DNA of 32,889 nt from Bacteroidales bacterium (GTDB lineage Bacteria > Bacteroidota > Bacteroidia > Bacteroidales > PUMT01). How positions within the stretch are numbered: the stretch's first letter is position 1; every line of letters starts with the position of its first letter. The stretch lies in contig SLKJ01000169.1 of assembly GCA_007134675.1 (NCBI GenBank), forward strand, positions 1 to 32,889. Direction: 5' to 3'. Of this stretch, positions 9,390-18,000 are shown in pieces. The notes below the pieces were generated by a model. It worked only from the letters and a program-made list of their open reading frames with translations, ran no database searches and was not told where the DNA came from. The translations under genes were made by a program, and so were the position numbers.

Positions 9390-9833
9390 ATGGATAACAG
9401 TGAAAATTCATTCAGGCAGAATTTCGAGACCCTGCTGGCTCTCTTCAGGAAGTTGGCCGACAAAATGTCAGAGGGTGAGATACAGGGTGTTAACCCACAG
9501 TTTGCCGGCCAGTTCAGGATGATGCTGAACCAGTACGAGATGATGAAGAACATGATGCCCGATGACATACCTGAGCATCTGAGGGAGCCGTTCAGGCAGA
9601 TGATGGAAAATATGATCCACCAGTTAAAGGATGAGATCGGAGAGGATATCTTCCTTACTTCACCCGGGAAAGTTAAGAGCAGTGAGCCTGACCTGCCCTC
9701 ATCCGGAGAAGGGTCTGAGAAAGACGCTACTATCAAAGAAATAGAGGACAGTCTCCGACGACCCGGACTGGATCCTGGCGAGATGGACAAACTGCTCGAC
9801 AGGCTTGCCGAGCTGAAATCACAAAAAGGATAA
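9390..9833 (+). CDS. Small helical hypothetical protein
   Basis: The product of 147 residues is highly charged and probably mostly helical: FRQNFETLLALFRKLADKM, then a Met/Gln-rich segment with QFRMMLNQYEMMKNMMP, then an acidic linker and a C-terminal helix (DPGEMDKLLDRLAELKSQ). There is no signal peptide or membrane segment, so it is cytoplasmic. I chose the ATG at 9390 because the in-frame ATG at 9330 adds 20 residues of low-complexity, non-helical sequence. It follows gcvP after 188 bp and converges with the zinc-ribbon gene. I do not recognise a named family. Confidence 0.65.
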   Translation: MDNSENSFRQNFETLLALFRKLADKMSEGEIQGVNPQFAGQFRMMLNQYEMMKNMMPDDIPEHLREPFRQMMENMIHQLKDEIGEDIFLTSPGKVKSSEPDLPSSGEGSEKDATIKEIEDSLRRPGLDPGEMDKLLDRLAELKSQKG

Positions 9834-9851
9834 CGGGGGCCGGTGTTTTGA

Positions 9852-10085
9852 TCAGCCCTGGTTGGCACAACAGGTTCCGCCGGCCGGACAACTGCCCATT
9901 GCCGGCATGAAGTCACTCTTTGCCTTTGCCTGTTTGGGCGGCCGGTATTCATCACTTTTACTGCCACATTGAGGGCATTCGGCTACCTTTTTGGAACAGG
10001 GTCCGTATACCGGACTGTGGTATTCCATAACTTCCCCATAAGTTTCGAAAAGGTTACCGCACTCCTCACAATTAAATTTTTCCAT
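9852..10085 (-). CDS. FmdB-type zinc-ribbon protein
   Basis: This 77-residue protein has CEECG near its start and CPQCGSKSD around residue 38, the two knuckles of a small zinc ribbon, and a cysteine-bearing tail (CPAGGTCCANQ). That layout matches the FmdB/regulatory zinc-ribbon family, whose exact function is not established. It is convergent with the preceding helical protein (18-bp gap) and on the same strand as the TRAP operon, 103 bp after dctM, so it might be read through from that operon. Confidence 0.75.
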   Translation of the reverse strand: MEKFNCEECGNLFETYGEVMEYHSPVYGPCSKKVAECPQCGSKSDEYRPPKQAKAKSDFMPAMGSCPAGGTCCANQG

Positions 10086-10188
10086 CCTGTTTGAAACTTT
10101 ATTATGTTTGGTTTAATCATGCAAATATAAACATATAAAGCTAAACCAAAATAATATCCCTTTGAGCTTATCAGCTACAGCGATCTGG

Positions 10189-11484
10189 TCAGAACCCAAA
10201 CAACCGCGGCAGCCAGAGGCTTAGCGCAGGGATGTAGGTTATCAGCATCAGTGCCACTATCATTGCAATGAAGAACGGAATCAGGGGCCTTATAACCTTC
10301 ATGATGCTGAGGTTTGCCACGCTGCACCCGATAAACAACAGCGAGCCCACCGGTGGAGTACAGAGACCCACCGTAAGGTTTACCACCATTATTATCCCGA
10401 AATGTACCGGGTCTATGCCCAGGTCAACCACCACCGGCAGGAAGATCGGAGTAAAGATCAGCACGGCCGGTGTCATATCCATGAAGATACCAACGAACAG
10501 CAGTATAAGGTTGATTATCAGTAGTATCACTATCTTGTTGGTGCTGATCGACAGCAGTCCCTCGCTTACATTCTGCGGTATGTTGGCAAACGACATTGCC
10601 CATGACATTCCAATGGAGGCGGCCACCAGCAACAGCACTATGGAGGTGACCCTCACACTTTTCAGCAGTATATCAGGAAGGTCTCTGATGTGCACCTCGC
10701 CATAGATTAGCGCAAGAATAAGTGCATAGAATACGGCAATTGCCGATGCTTCGGTAGCGGTAAAAATGCCTGCAAGTATACCTCCGATCACTATCACCAG
10801 AAGCAACAGGCTTGGAACGGCGCTGAAAAATTTGATTATCCCGGTACGAAAACCTGTTTTTTCGCCGACGGGGTAATTTTTACGGTAGGCATAGGCAGCA
10901 GCCACGCCCATAAGTAAAAGTCCGGTCAGTATTCCCGGAACATACCCCGCGATAAAAAGGGCTGCTATCGAAACACCGCCGCTGGCGAGGCTGTAGACAA
11001 TAAGGATATTGCTTGGCGGAATTACCAGTCCGGTCGTTGCCGATGTGATGTTAACAGCCGCCGAGAAGGGCTTTTCATATCCCTCTTCTATCATTCTTGG
11101 GTTCATCATACTCCCTATGGCCGATGCTGAGGCTGCTGCCGATCCTGATATTGCACCAAACAGCATGTTGGCCATCACGTTCACGAAAGCGAGTCCGCCG
11201 GGCAACCTTCCTACCAGGACTTTGGCAAAATCAATAAGCCGCATAGCTATCCCTCCCCGGTTCATCAGCTGGCCTGCCAGTATGAAGAAGGGGATTGCCA
11301 GTAGCGCAAAACTATCCAGTCCGGTCGCCATTCGCTGTGCAAAAGTTGTGAAGGCCGGCAGCGGCATAATATGTATCAGAAGGGTAAGCGAGCCTGATAT
11401 ACCTATGCTGTATGCTATCGGCACACCGAGAACAAGAAGAAATATAAAACTAATTACAAGAACATAAACTTCGAGATATTCCAT
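10189..11484 (-). CDS. dctM: TRAP transporter large permease, DctM family
   Basis: The 431-residue protein is almost entirely hydrophobic with about a dozen membrane segments. Family marks include the N-terminal LLVLGVPIAYSIGISG, LDSFALLAIPFFILAGQLMNRGG, SGSAAASASAIGSMM and PPSNILIVY. It is the sodium-coupled transport subunit that works with DctQ in the inner membrane and receives substrate from the periplasmic DctP. It is the last gene of the leftward run (uxaE, uxaC, kdgA, dctP, dctQ, dctM), 34 bp after dctQ. The neighbouring uronate genes suggest a hexuronate as cargo; that is inferred from context. Confidence 0.95.
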   Translation of the reverse strand: MEYLEVYVLVISFIFLLVLGVPIAYSIGISGSLTLLIHIMPLPAFTTFAQRMATGLDSFALLAIPFFILAGQLMNRGGIAMRLIDFAKVLVGRLPGGLAFVNVMANMLFGAISGSAAASASAIGSMMNPRMIEEGYEKPFSAAVNITSATTGLVIPPSNILIVYSLASGGVSIAALFIAGYVPGILTGLLLMGVAAAYAYRKNYPVGEKTGFRTGIIKFFSAVPSLLLLVIVIGGILAGIFTATEASAIAVFYALILALIYGEVHIRDLPDILLKSVRVTSIVLLLVAASIGMSWAMSFANIPQNVSEGLLSISTNKIVILLIINLILLFVGIFMDMTPAVLIFTPIFLPVVVDLGIDPVHFGIIMVVNLTVGLCTPPVGSLLFIGCSVANLSIMKVIRPLIPFFIAMIVALMLITYIPALSLWLPRLFGF

Positions 11485-11518
11485 TTCTGATTTTTGTTTG
11501 TGGGATGGTCAAGGTTTT

Positions 11519-12043
11519 TTAAAGTGTTGGTATTTCCTGGTCCGGTACCTGGCCTTTTTCGGGCACATGTTCCTGAGAATCAAACTGCGGGTAAATTATG
11601 TCATATACTGAATAGTAAATAATGAACAGTCCGCTCAGCGGAAGCACCAGGTAGACATAGCCCACCGGCATCTGCAGTGCCGATGATACCTGACTGAGCC
11701 GCAGGGTGATATATACCAGGTTTGTCCCGCCCACAATAAGTATTGCAAAGGCAAAGAGGGCAATGAGGACATTGATAATTACATTGACCTTTATTTTTCC
11801 TTTCGGAGAAAGCTTATGATGAAGGAGGTCTATTGCAAGGTGTTCCTTTTTCCCGGTTATGTATGTCGCTCCAAGCAGTCCCACCCAGATAAGCAGGAAC
11901 CCTGCCAGCTCGTCGGTAAATGCGCTGGGATGACCCACAATATAGCGGCTTATTACCTGCCACAGCACATTTACTACCAGTACCCCCATCAGTATGGTTA
12001 CAAAGTTTGCCAGAAACCGGTCGAGATGTTTTCTGATAGTCAT
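11519..12043 (-). CDS. dctQ: TRAP transporter small permease, DctQ family
   Basis: This 174-residue membrane protein has four predicted helices. The segment VLWQVISRYIVGHPSAF followed by DELAGFLLIWVGLLGATY is the DctQ signature. It forms the membrane complex with DctM. Length is normal for the family, with a polar C-terminal tail of about 25 residues. It lies 69 bp after dctP and 34 bp before dctM, in the expected P-Q-M order. Confidence 0.93.
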   Translation of the reverse strand: MTIRKHLDRFLANFVTILMGVLVVNVLWQVISRYIVGHPSAFTDELAGFLLIWVGLLGATYITGKKEHLAIDLLHHKLSPKGKIKVNVIINVLIALFAFAILIVGGTNLVYITLRLSQVSSALQMPVGYVYLVLPLSGLFIIYYSVYDIIYPQFDSQEHVPEKGQVPDQEIPTL

Positions 12044-12112
12044 TGTACAAATATTTATTGTTTATAGATAAATTACCTGTATTTATGATTTTTTCGGTGT
12101 GGTTCAGGTCTG

Positions 12113-13153
12113 CTAATCGATTGCCCTGATACTTTCTATAAGCCTTCTCATCTGCGGATCGGCCATATACTGGTCAAACAGGGGCTGTACCGCCTCGATA
12201 AACGGCTCTTTATCCGGATATAGCACCTCTACACCCGCCGCCTCCACCATTTCTAAAGAGTGCCTCTCTGATTCGGCCCAAAGCTTCCTCTGGTAACCCA
12301 CCGACTCGGTCGCGGCTTCCTGCACCCATTGCTGTTCCTGTTCAGTTAGAGTGTTCCATATCTTTGTGCTGATAAGTAGCACATCGGGCACCGTAGAGTG
12401 CTCGTTTATTGAGTAGTAACGGCACACTTCAAAATGGTTTGAGAGGTAGAAACTGGGCGGGTTATTCTCAGCACCGTCAACAACCCCCCCCTGAAGGGCT
12501 GTATAGAGTTCGCCCCAGGAAATGGGTGTTGGCGATCCGCCCATTGCACGTACCATGCTGACGGCCGATGGGCTGGGCTGTACTCTTATTCTCAGACCCC
12601 GAAGATCGTCGGGATGCATTATAGGCCTGTCCTTGGTATAGAAACTGCGGCTTCCCGAATCATAGAAAGCCAGTCCCCGCAGCCAGAATTCCTCGCCGTC
12701 CATCAGTATTTCACTGCCGATATCGCCGTCGAGCACCCTCTCTGTATGTTCGCGGCTGGTAAAAATATAGGGTAGGTTAAGCACACGGTAACTGGGGGCA
12801 AAACTCTCCATTACTGCTGCCGATACCTTGGTTATCGCGAGACTTCCTATCTGGAGCATTTCAAGGTTTTCCCTCTCGGTGCCGAGCTGTTCGCTGGGAT
12901 AGACGTCAATTCTCATGTTGCCGTCAGATTTCTCAGCCACTAACTCGGCCATATAAACCATTCCCTTATGTACCGAATGGCTGGGAGATAGTCCGTGTGC
13001 AAGCTTCAGCACTGTTAACTGCTCTCTTTCTCCGCAGGAGGTGATGGCTGTAAGGATAAGAATTGGCAACAGTCCTGCCAGGATGAGAACTGGCAGCAAT
13101 CCTGCAAGTGTCTTAGCAATCTTTTTAAAGAAATTACCGATGATTATGAGCAT
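12113..13153 (-). CDS. dctP: TRAP transporter substrate-binding lipoprotein, DctP family
   Basis: The 346-residue protein captures substrate outside the inner membrane. The lipobox AITSC ends at C40, so the mature protein is lipid-anchored, whereas many DctP proteins are soluble. DctP marks include LKLAHGLSPSHSVHKG, the carboxylate-binding arginine region LRGLRIRVQPSPS, and GGVVDGAENNPPSFY. Residues 16-33 of the signal peptide are two copies of a nine-residue unit (LAGLLPVLI and LAGLLPILI), reflected in a 27-bp tandem duplication in the DNA. It follows kdgA by 26 bp. A uronate or related sugar acid is the likely ligand from context. Confidence 0.93.
   Translation of the reverse strand: MLIIIGNFFKKIAKTLAGLLPVLILAGLLPILILTAITSCGEREQLTVLKLAHGLSPSHSVHKGMVYMAELVAEKSDGNMRIDVYPSEQLGTERENLEMLQIGSLAITKVSAAVMESFAPSYRVLNLPYIFTSREHTERVLDGDIGSEILMDGEEFWLRGLAFYDSGSRSFYTKDRPIMHPDDLRGLRIRVQPSPSAVSMVRAMGGSPTPISWGELYTALQGGVVDGAENNPPSFYLSNHFEVCRYYSINEHSTVPDVLLISTKIWNTLTEQEQQWVQEAATESVGYQRKLWAESERHSLEMVEAAGVEVLYPDKEPFIEAVQPLFDQYMADPQMRRLIESIRAID
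13053..13106 (-). repeat. Tandem 27-bp duplication within the dctP signal peptide
   Basis: Bases 13053-13079 and 13080-13106 match at 22 of 27 positions in direct repeat. Both encode the same hydrophobic nonapeptide apart from Val/Ile. The frame is kept, so the result is a lengthened signal peptide rather than a broken gene. Confidence 0.75.
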
Positions 13154-13179
13154 GATAAATAATATATTTAGGTTGATTC

Positions 13180-13878
13180 TTATTTTCCTTTGCTCGCTTC
13201 CGACCTGCTCTTTACTTTTTGCAATATCCGGACTGCTTCGCCGGCCTTTTCCTCAAGCTGTCTGAAATCGCGGTTCTGCAGGATATCTTCAGTTATCAGC
13301 TTTGAGCCGATACCAACACAGCAAACTCCGGCATTGAACCATTTTGAAAGATTCTCTTCATTGGGCTCCACGCCTCCTGTAGGCATTATGCTTGTCCACG
13401 GTCTTGGTCCCAGCACAGCCTTTACGAAACCGGGGCCCCCGACCTGTGAAGCCGGGAATATCTTAATGATTTCAGCACCCAGACTTTCAGCATCGGAGAT
13501 TTCGGTAACCGAACCGCAACCAGGTATCCATAAGACTTTTCTGCGGTTGCAGACAAAGGCTATCTCTTCATGGAGAGTGGGAGAAACAATGAAGTTTGCC
13601 CCCATTTGCAAGTAGAGGGCAGCCGTAGGTGCGTCGATCACCGAACCGGCTCCTGCAATCATTCCTGGGCACTCCCTGGCCAGTTTTTTATTGAGCCAGG
13701 CAAATACCTCGTGAGCATAGTCACCCCTGTTGGTCAGTTCAAAAATTCTGAGTCCGCCTTTATAACAGGCCCTGGCCACATCAAAACATATTCCGGGATC
13801 AGGATTGTAAAAAACCGGGACTATCCCCTGCTCCTTCATTTGAAGAATTACCTCTATTCTGGAAAAAGCAGCCATCAA
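13180..13878 (-). CDS. kdgA: 2-dehydro-3-deoxy-phosphogluconate (KDPG) aldolase
   Basis: This class I aldolase of 232 residues cleaves KDPG to pyruvate and glyceraldehyde-3-phosphate and may also act on 4-hydroxy-2-oxoglutarate. The general acid/base is likely E47 in GGLRIFELTNRG, and the Schiff-base lysine K139 in EIIKIFPASQVGG. The phosphate-binding end is MPTGGVEPNEENL. Length is slightly above the E. coli enzyme. It heads the transporter segment, 127 bp after uxaC and 26 bp before dctP, and is the only lower-pathway KDPG gene in the window. Start: two ATGs are adjacent (13878 and 13875), and the choice makes no practical difference. Confidence 0.93.
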   Translation of the reverse strand: MMAAFSRIEVILQMKEQGIVPVFYNPDPGICFDVARACYKGGLRIFELTNRGDYAHEVFAWLNKKLARECPGMIAGAGSVIDAPTAALYLQMGANFIVSPTLHEEIAFVCNRRKVLWIPGCGSVTEISDAESLGAEIIKIFPASQVGGPGFVKAVLGPRPWTSIMPTGGVEPNEENLSKWFNAGVCCVGIGSKLITEDILQNRDFRQLEEKAGEAVRILQKVKSRSEASKGK

Positions 13879-13932
13879 TAAGAGTTATTAATTTATTACC
13901 AGACCCCTAAAATATAAAAAATCACTTAGTAT

Positions 13933-13959
13933 GTTCACATAATTTGTCTTTGTGTGAAC
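13933..13959. other. Inverted repeat between uxaC and kdgA
   Basis: GTTCACA and TGTGAAC are perfect 7-bp arms 13 bases apart. Reading leftward, a T-run follows a few bases after the hairpin. It could be an attenuator after uxaC or a regulator-binding site for kdgA. It does not resemble the palindrome upstream of uxaE. Confidence 0.35.
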
Positions 13960-14005
13960 CAAATTTTTCCATGATCAGTGAGATCAGCTTGTTATTCAAG
14001 GTAAA

Positions 14006-15412
14006 TCACAAGTCAAAACCAAAATAACTTCTTGCATTCCGGTAACAGATATTTCTTACCATTGACCCGGTCAGCTCCATATCGCCAGGTATCTCACCTT
14101 TTTCAATATCCTCACCAATCATGTTACAAAGAATCCTCCTGAAATAGTCATGGCGTGGATATGAAAGAAAGCTGCGTGAGTCGGTAAGCATTCCAACGAA
14201 CCTGCTCAGCAGTCCCATATTTGATAATACATTAAGTTGTTTCTGCATCCCGTCTTTTTGATCAAGGAACCACCAGCCGCTGCCAAACTGCATCTTTCCC
14301 GGAGTTGAACCATCATTGAAATTCCCGGCCATTGTTGCCATAACCTCATTATCACGAGGATTCAGGTTATATAAAATAGTTTTTGTCAACCTGTTGCCCA
14401 TATCAAGCCTGTCAAAAAACTTAGACATTGGCCGGGCCATTTCATAATCTCCTATTGAGTCAAATCCTTTGTCCGCTCCCAGCTCCCTGAACATCCTGGT
14501 TGAATTGTTCCTGAGCGCACCAACGTGAAACTGCTGCGTCCATCCCTTCTCATGGTTCATCATCGCGAAATGTATAAGCATGGCCGACTTGAATTTAAGT
14601 ACCAGTTCCATGGGGGCGGTTTTTCCTGACCTGACAGTATCAAACGCCTTTTTTATTTCCTTCTCGGTGAAGTCTTCAGCATAAAAATGCTCTATTCCAT
14701 GATCCGAAAGCCGGCACCCCTGCTGATGAAAGAAATCATGCCTCTTTTGGAGGGCCGTTATCATATCATCAAAACGGGTAATTGAGATGCCGGCTGCCTC
14801 ACCCAGCCGGTCAGCATAACCATTGAAAATTTCGGGCACCTCCAGTGCCATTGACTTATCGGGTCTGAACGTAGGCAGGACTTTCACTTCGAACCCCTCT
14901 TTTTTTAGCCTGATATGATGTTCAAGGCTGTCTGCCGGGTCGTCAGTAGTGCATACAAGTTCTACCTTCATAGAGCGCATTATATTCTTCGCACTATATT
15001 CAGGCATCTGGAGCATTTCGTTGCATTTTCCGTATATCTCATCGGCGGTGTCGGGACCAAGAAGCTTAATGATACCGAAAGGTCTCTGCAGCTCCATGTG
15101 GGTCCAGTGATATAATGGGTTTCGCAGGGTTTGGGGGACTGTCTCCGCCCACTTCATAAACTTGTCCCGGTCAGAAGCGTCGCCGGTACAATACCTTTCA
15201 GATATGCCGTTTGCCCTCATTGCCCGCCATTTATAATGATCGCCGTCAAGCCATATTTTAGTCATATTGCTGAAAATCCTGTCCTCTGCTATCTCATCCG
15301 GCGGCAGGTGACAATGATAATCTATTATCGGCAGGTCTTTTGCATGCTCATTATATAACCTCTCAGCAGTTTTGCTGTGAAGCATAAAACTGTGGTCCAT
15401 AAATGTTTTCAT
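14006..15412 (-). CDS. uxaC: Glucuronate (uronate) isomerase
   Basis: The cytoplasmic enzyme isomerises D-glucuronate to D-fructuronate and D-galacturonate to D-tagaturonate. The 468-residue product matches the family length. It has the metal-binding motif DYHCHLPP (H33, H35), the conserved LDGDHYKWRAMRANG, NPLYHWTHMEL, and the C-terminal MLTDSRSFLSYPRHDYFRR. All are hallmark UxaC blocks. It lies 67 bp after uxaE on the same strand and is almost certainly co-transcribed with it. Confidence 0.97.
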   Translation of the reverse strand: MKTFMDHSFMLHSKTAERLYNEHAKDLPIIDYHCHLPPDEIAEDRIFSNMTKIWLDGDHYKWRAMRANGISERYCTGDASDRDKFMKWAETVPQTLRNPLYHWTHMELQRPFGIIKLLGPDTADEIYGKCNEMLQMPEYSAKNIMRSMKVELVCTTDDPADSLEHHIRLKKEGFEVKVLPTFRPDKSMALEVPEIFNGYADRLGEAAGISITRFDDMITALQKRHDFFHQQGCRLSDHGIEHFYAEDFTEKEIKKAFDTVRSGKTAPMELVLKFKSAMLIHFAMMNHEKGWTQQFHVGALRNNSTRMFRELGADKGFDSIGDYEMARPMSKFFDRLDMGNRLTKTILYNLNPRDNEVMATMAGNFNDGSTPGKMQFGSGWWFLDQKDGMQKQLNVLSNMGLLSRFVGMLTDSRSFLSYPRHDYFRRILCNMIGEDIEKGEIPGDMELTGSMVRNICYRNARSYFGFDL

Positions 15413-15479
15413 GAGAAATAATTTAAATTATTAATATAGCTGATATTTTATTTCATATGCCGTAAACTGTGTGCTGCAT

Positions 15480-16742
15480 CTATAAATCAAAAATCCGGCT
15501 TAAATGCCTGTCGTAAATATTCTCAGTAACCTGACGACCGATTATTTCCCGGTATTTTCCAAGCATCCCGGTATAAACATCTCCCTTTTCTGCGGCGATT
15601 TTGTATGCCACGTGCATTAACTGCCTTATATCCGGGTTGTAATCCTTATTGCCGGGATCATGCCTCAGGGCAGATGCAAAGCGGTGCCCGTCCCATTCTG
15701 AAACTTCCGTCTCTGAGGGGAGCCTCATTTTATTAATATCAATTACCGTGGCATACGGCGCGCATAAATCATCAAAACGACCCAGTGCCTCCAGGTAAAT
15801 ATTAGATGCCAGTCCGAGTCCATCTCCTCCTGCCATTGCCAGTCCCGTAACCTCCTCCAGCCATGTTGTACCTGCGGTTTTAATATGTATTCCCCTGTCA
15901 TGCTTTTTGATAAGTTTACCCATAACAGGATATACACTGAATTTATCACTTCCGCTGTGCACGCTGAGTTTCAGATTTTCAGGCAATCCAAACTCCTTAA
16001 CAGCAAAATCAATTACAAGCAGGTTCTCTTCAAATTCTCTGGTAAAAAGATCCAGATCACCCCGGTAGTCGACCCCCTTGTTAAAACTTCCGCTGAATTT
16101 TGGTGCTATGGTTTGCACCGGTATATTCTCAGCAGCAATGGCACTGAGTATGAAAAAGAGTTCCAGCGGGGACTGCGGAAGGGTGACTTCATCCATTGAT
16201 ATCTCCGTAACGAAATTGCCCTTACCCTTTTTTGATTCTATATAACTGTAGATCTCTGATGCTTTTTTTATTGCAAAAAGGAATTTTTCACCCACAGAAA
16301 CAAGAGTTTCTTTTGTCAGGTTGAAGGAATCACCGATACCGGGAATCACGAAAATACCTTGAAAATGAAGGTTATTCCCGATAAATTCATCCAGCTCCTG
16401 CCCGGAAGCTTTTTTGCCGATATAATCTGCAACATCAATCGTAAAAAAGTCCGCGCTCTCAACAAATCTTTCTACATTCGACATATTTATATGGTCTGCA
16501 TCTACAAACCAGGGCCGGTTCCAGTTAAGTCTTTTTACAGCATTATCTGCTGCAATTCTTGTATCACGGGGATCGGATTCAATGGTCAAATGTTCACGGC
16601 TGGACTTATTCCAGACAGGGGTGATCTCCAGTCCTTTTTTATCCGCTTCAATAAAAGCTTTCAGCAGGGCCTCACCCTGCCGGGCAAACCGGTCGCCAAT
16701 TCCAAAACTGTATTTTCCTAATTGCAAATGATGATTATTCAT
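15480..16742 (-). CDS. uxaE: Tagaturonate/fructuronate epimerase (UxaE family)
   Basis: The 420-residue product begins LGKYSFGIGDRFARQGEAL and includes PVWNKSSREH, WFVDADHINMSNVERF, and a central LSVHSGSDKFSVYP and HIKTAGTTWLEE. These match the UxaE family first described in Thermotoga, which converts D-tagaturonate to D-fructuronate so that galacturonate and glucuronate share one route. Together with UxaC this replaces the UxaB/UxaA galacturonate branch, and neither of those genes is present. It is the first gene of the leftward operon, divergent from the LacI-type regulator, with the candidate operator just upstream of its start. Confidence 0.92.
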   Translation of the reverse strand: MNNHHLQLGKYSFGIGDRFARQGEALLKAFIEADKKGLEITPVWNKSSREHLTIESDPRDTRIAADNAVKRLNWNRPWFVDADHINMSNVERFVESADFFTIDVADYIGKKASGQELDEFIGNNLHFQGIFVIPGIGDSFNLTKETLVSVGEKFLFAIKKASEIYSYIESKKGKGNFVTEISMDEVTLPQSPLELFFILSAIAAENIPVQTIAPKFSGSFNKGVDYRGDLDLFTREFEENLLVIDFAVKEFGLPENLKLSVHSGSDKFSVYPVMGKLIKKHDRGIHIKTAGTTWLEEVTGLAMAGGDGLGLASNIYLEALGRFDDLCAPYATVIDINKMRLPSETEVSEWDGHRFASALRHDPGNKDYNPDIRQLMHVAYKIAAEKGDVYTGMLGKYREIIGRQVTENIYDRHLSRIFDL

Positions 16743-16763
16743 TGGATGTATTAAAAAAAACTC

Positions 16764-16777
16764 CGTGTACGTACACG
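16764..16777. promoter_or_regulatory. Perfect 14-bp palindrome, candidate LacI-family operator
   Basis: CGTGTACGTACACG is fully self-complementary with a central CG, the usual shape of LacI-family operators. It lies in the 114-bp space between the divergent uxaE and regulator genes. On the minus strand it sits just downstream of a TTTG tetramer (16784-16787), so a bound repressor would cover the uxaE start region. On the plus strand it lies about 20 bp upstream of TTTACTTTG (16796-16804), a possible regulator promoter. Autoregulation plus control of uxaE is the natural reading. No second copy was found in the other gaps. Confidence 0.6.
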
Positions 16778-16856
16778 AAAATACAAATAAATTTCTTTAC
16801 TTTGCAACAATAATGATTATTTTCTACAGGTAAATTATTTAATCATTACTAATCAG

Positions 16857-17933
16857 GTGGATAATAACAGCATTTCCCGCATACGCATCAAGGATATTGC
16901 CCGTCTTGCCGGTGTCTCTGCAGGAACGGTCGACCGGGTTCTCCATAAACGTGGAGAGGTGTCGGACAGTACCAGGAAAAAGATACTGGAAATAATAGAA
17001 AAGATGGATTATCAGCCTGATATTCTCGCGAGCGCACTCGCTGCCAGGAAACCATTCAGAATTGCTGCACTTATCCCGCACGGTACCGGTGAGAGCCCCT
17101 TCTGGAAATACCCGCTGGCCGGAATTGAGGAGGCATTGAATGAAATTGCACATTTTGGTGTATCGGTGGACAGGTATTTTTTTGATTATGAAGACCCTGA
17201 CAGTTTCGTGAGGTCGTCGCGCAAAATGCTCACCCACAGTCCCCAGGGAGTAATACTTGCCCCTGTCTGTACCGGAGAATCAGCCTCATTGCTTGAGGAG
17301 TGCAATGATTATGGAATTCCTGTTGTACTTATAAACGCTAATATCTGCACAGGTTCATGTATTGCATTTATAGGACAGGATTCTGTTCAGAGTGGCATGG
17401 TAGCTGCAAGGCTTATGCATTACGGACTTAAGGATGACGCTGATGTACTTATAATTAATTTTACAAGAGAAAAGGGGAACCAGGAGCATATTTTGAAAAG
17501 AGAGGAAGGGTTCAGAAAATATTACAGGAACTTTTCAACCGAAAGCGACAGCCGGCTTATACAACTCAATATTTCTGAATCGGCCAGCCAGCAGCCTGAT
17601 AAAATCCTTGAAGATTCATTATTGTCAGATCCGGACAGGTTTGGTGGAATATTTGTGACCAATTCAAGGGTTTTCAGGGTTGCAGCATTTCTTGAGAAAA
17701 AAGGTCTCGAAAAACCAATACTGATTGGTTATGACCTTCTTCAGGAGAGCAAAGAATTTATGATAAAGGGAACAATTGACTTTCTGATCAGCCAGAAGCC
17801 CCGTGAACAGGGATACAAGAGTGTTATGACCCTGTACCACCATCTTGTTCTGAGAAAACAGGTCGGCAGGACCCAGTATGTGCCCATAGACATTATAACT
17901 AAAGAAAATCTTGAACATTATACATTTACATAA
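16857..17933 (+). CDS. LacI-family transcriptional regulator (probable uronate regulator)
   Basis: The 358-residue protein starts with a LacI-type helix-turn-helix (IKDIARLAGVSAGTVDRVL, residues 11-29) and a hinge-like YQPDILASALA. A periplasmic-binding-protein-like effector domain follows (PFRIAALIPHG, GVILAPVCTGE, FIGQDSVQSGMVAARL, GIFVTNSRV). The start is the GTG at 16857, as there is no in-frame ATG that keeps the whole DNA-binding domain. It is divergent from uxaE and 67 bp upstream of the SDR gene, so it may lead the rightward operon and bind the palindrome between itself and uxaE. The inducer is unknown; fructuronate, tagaturonate or another uronate intermediate is plausible. Confidence 0.9.
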   Translation: MDNNSISRIRIKDIARLAGVSAGTVDRVLHKRGEVSDSTRKKILEIIEKMDYQPDILASALAARKPFRIAALIPHGTGESPFWKYPLAGIEEALNEIAHFGVSVDRYFFDYEDPDSFVRSSRKMLTHSPQGVILAPVCTGESASLLEECNDYGIPVVLINANICTGSCIAFIGQDSVQSGMVAARLMHYGLKDDADVLIINFTREKGNQEHILKREEGFRKYYRNFSTESDSRLIQLNISESASQQPDKILEDSLLSDPDRFGGIFVTNSRVFRVAAFLEKKGLEKPILIGYDLLQESKEFMIKGTIDFLISQKPREQGYKSVMTLYHHLVLRKQVGRTQYVPIDIITKENLEHYTFT

Positions 17934-18000
17934 AATGATCAGCTCGGATTAAAAAGTATTTTCAATCATAAATTGTTATCAGAAGATAAAAAAACATAAA

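Noticed and set aside
9338-9967. Long minus-strand frame opposite the small helical protein
   Set aside because: It is serine/proline-rich shadow sequence opposite a better frame and runs into the zinc-ribbon gene.
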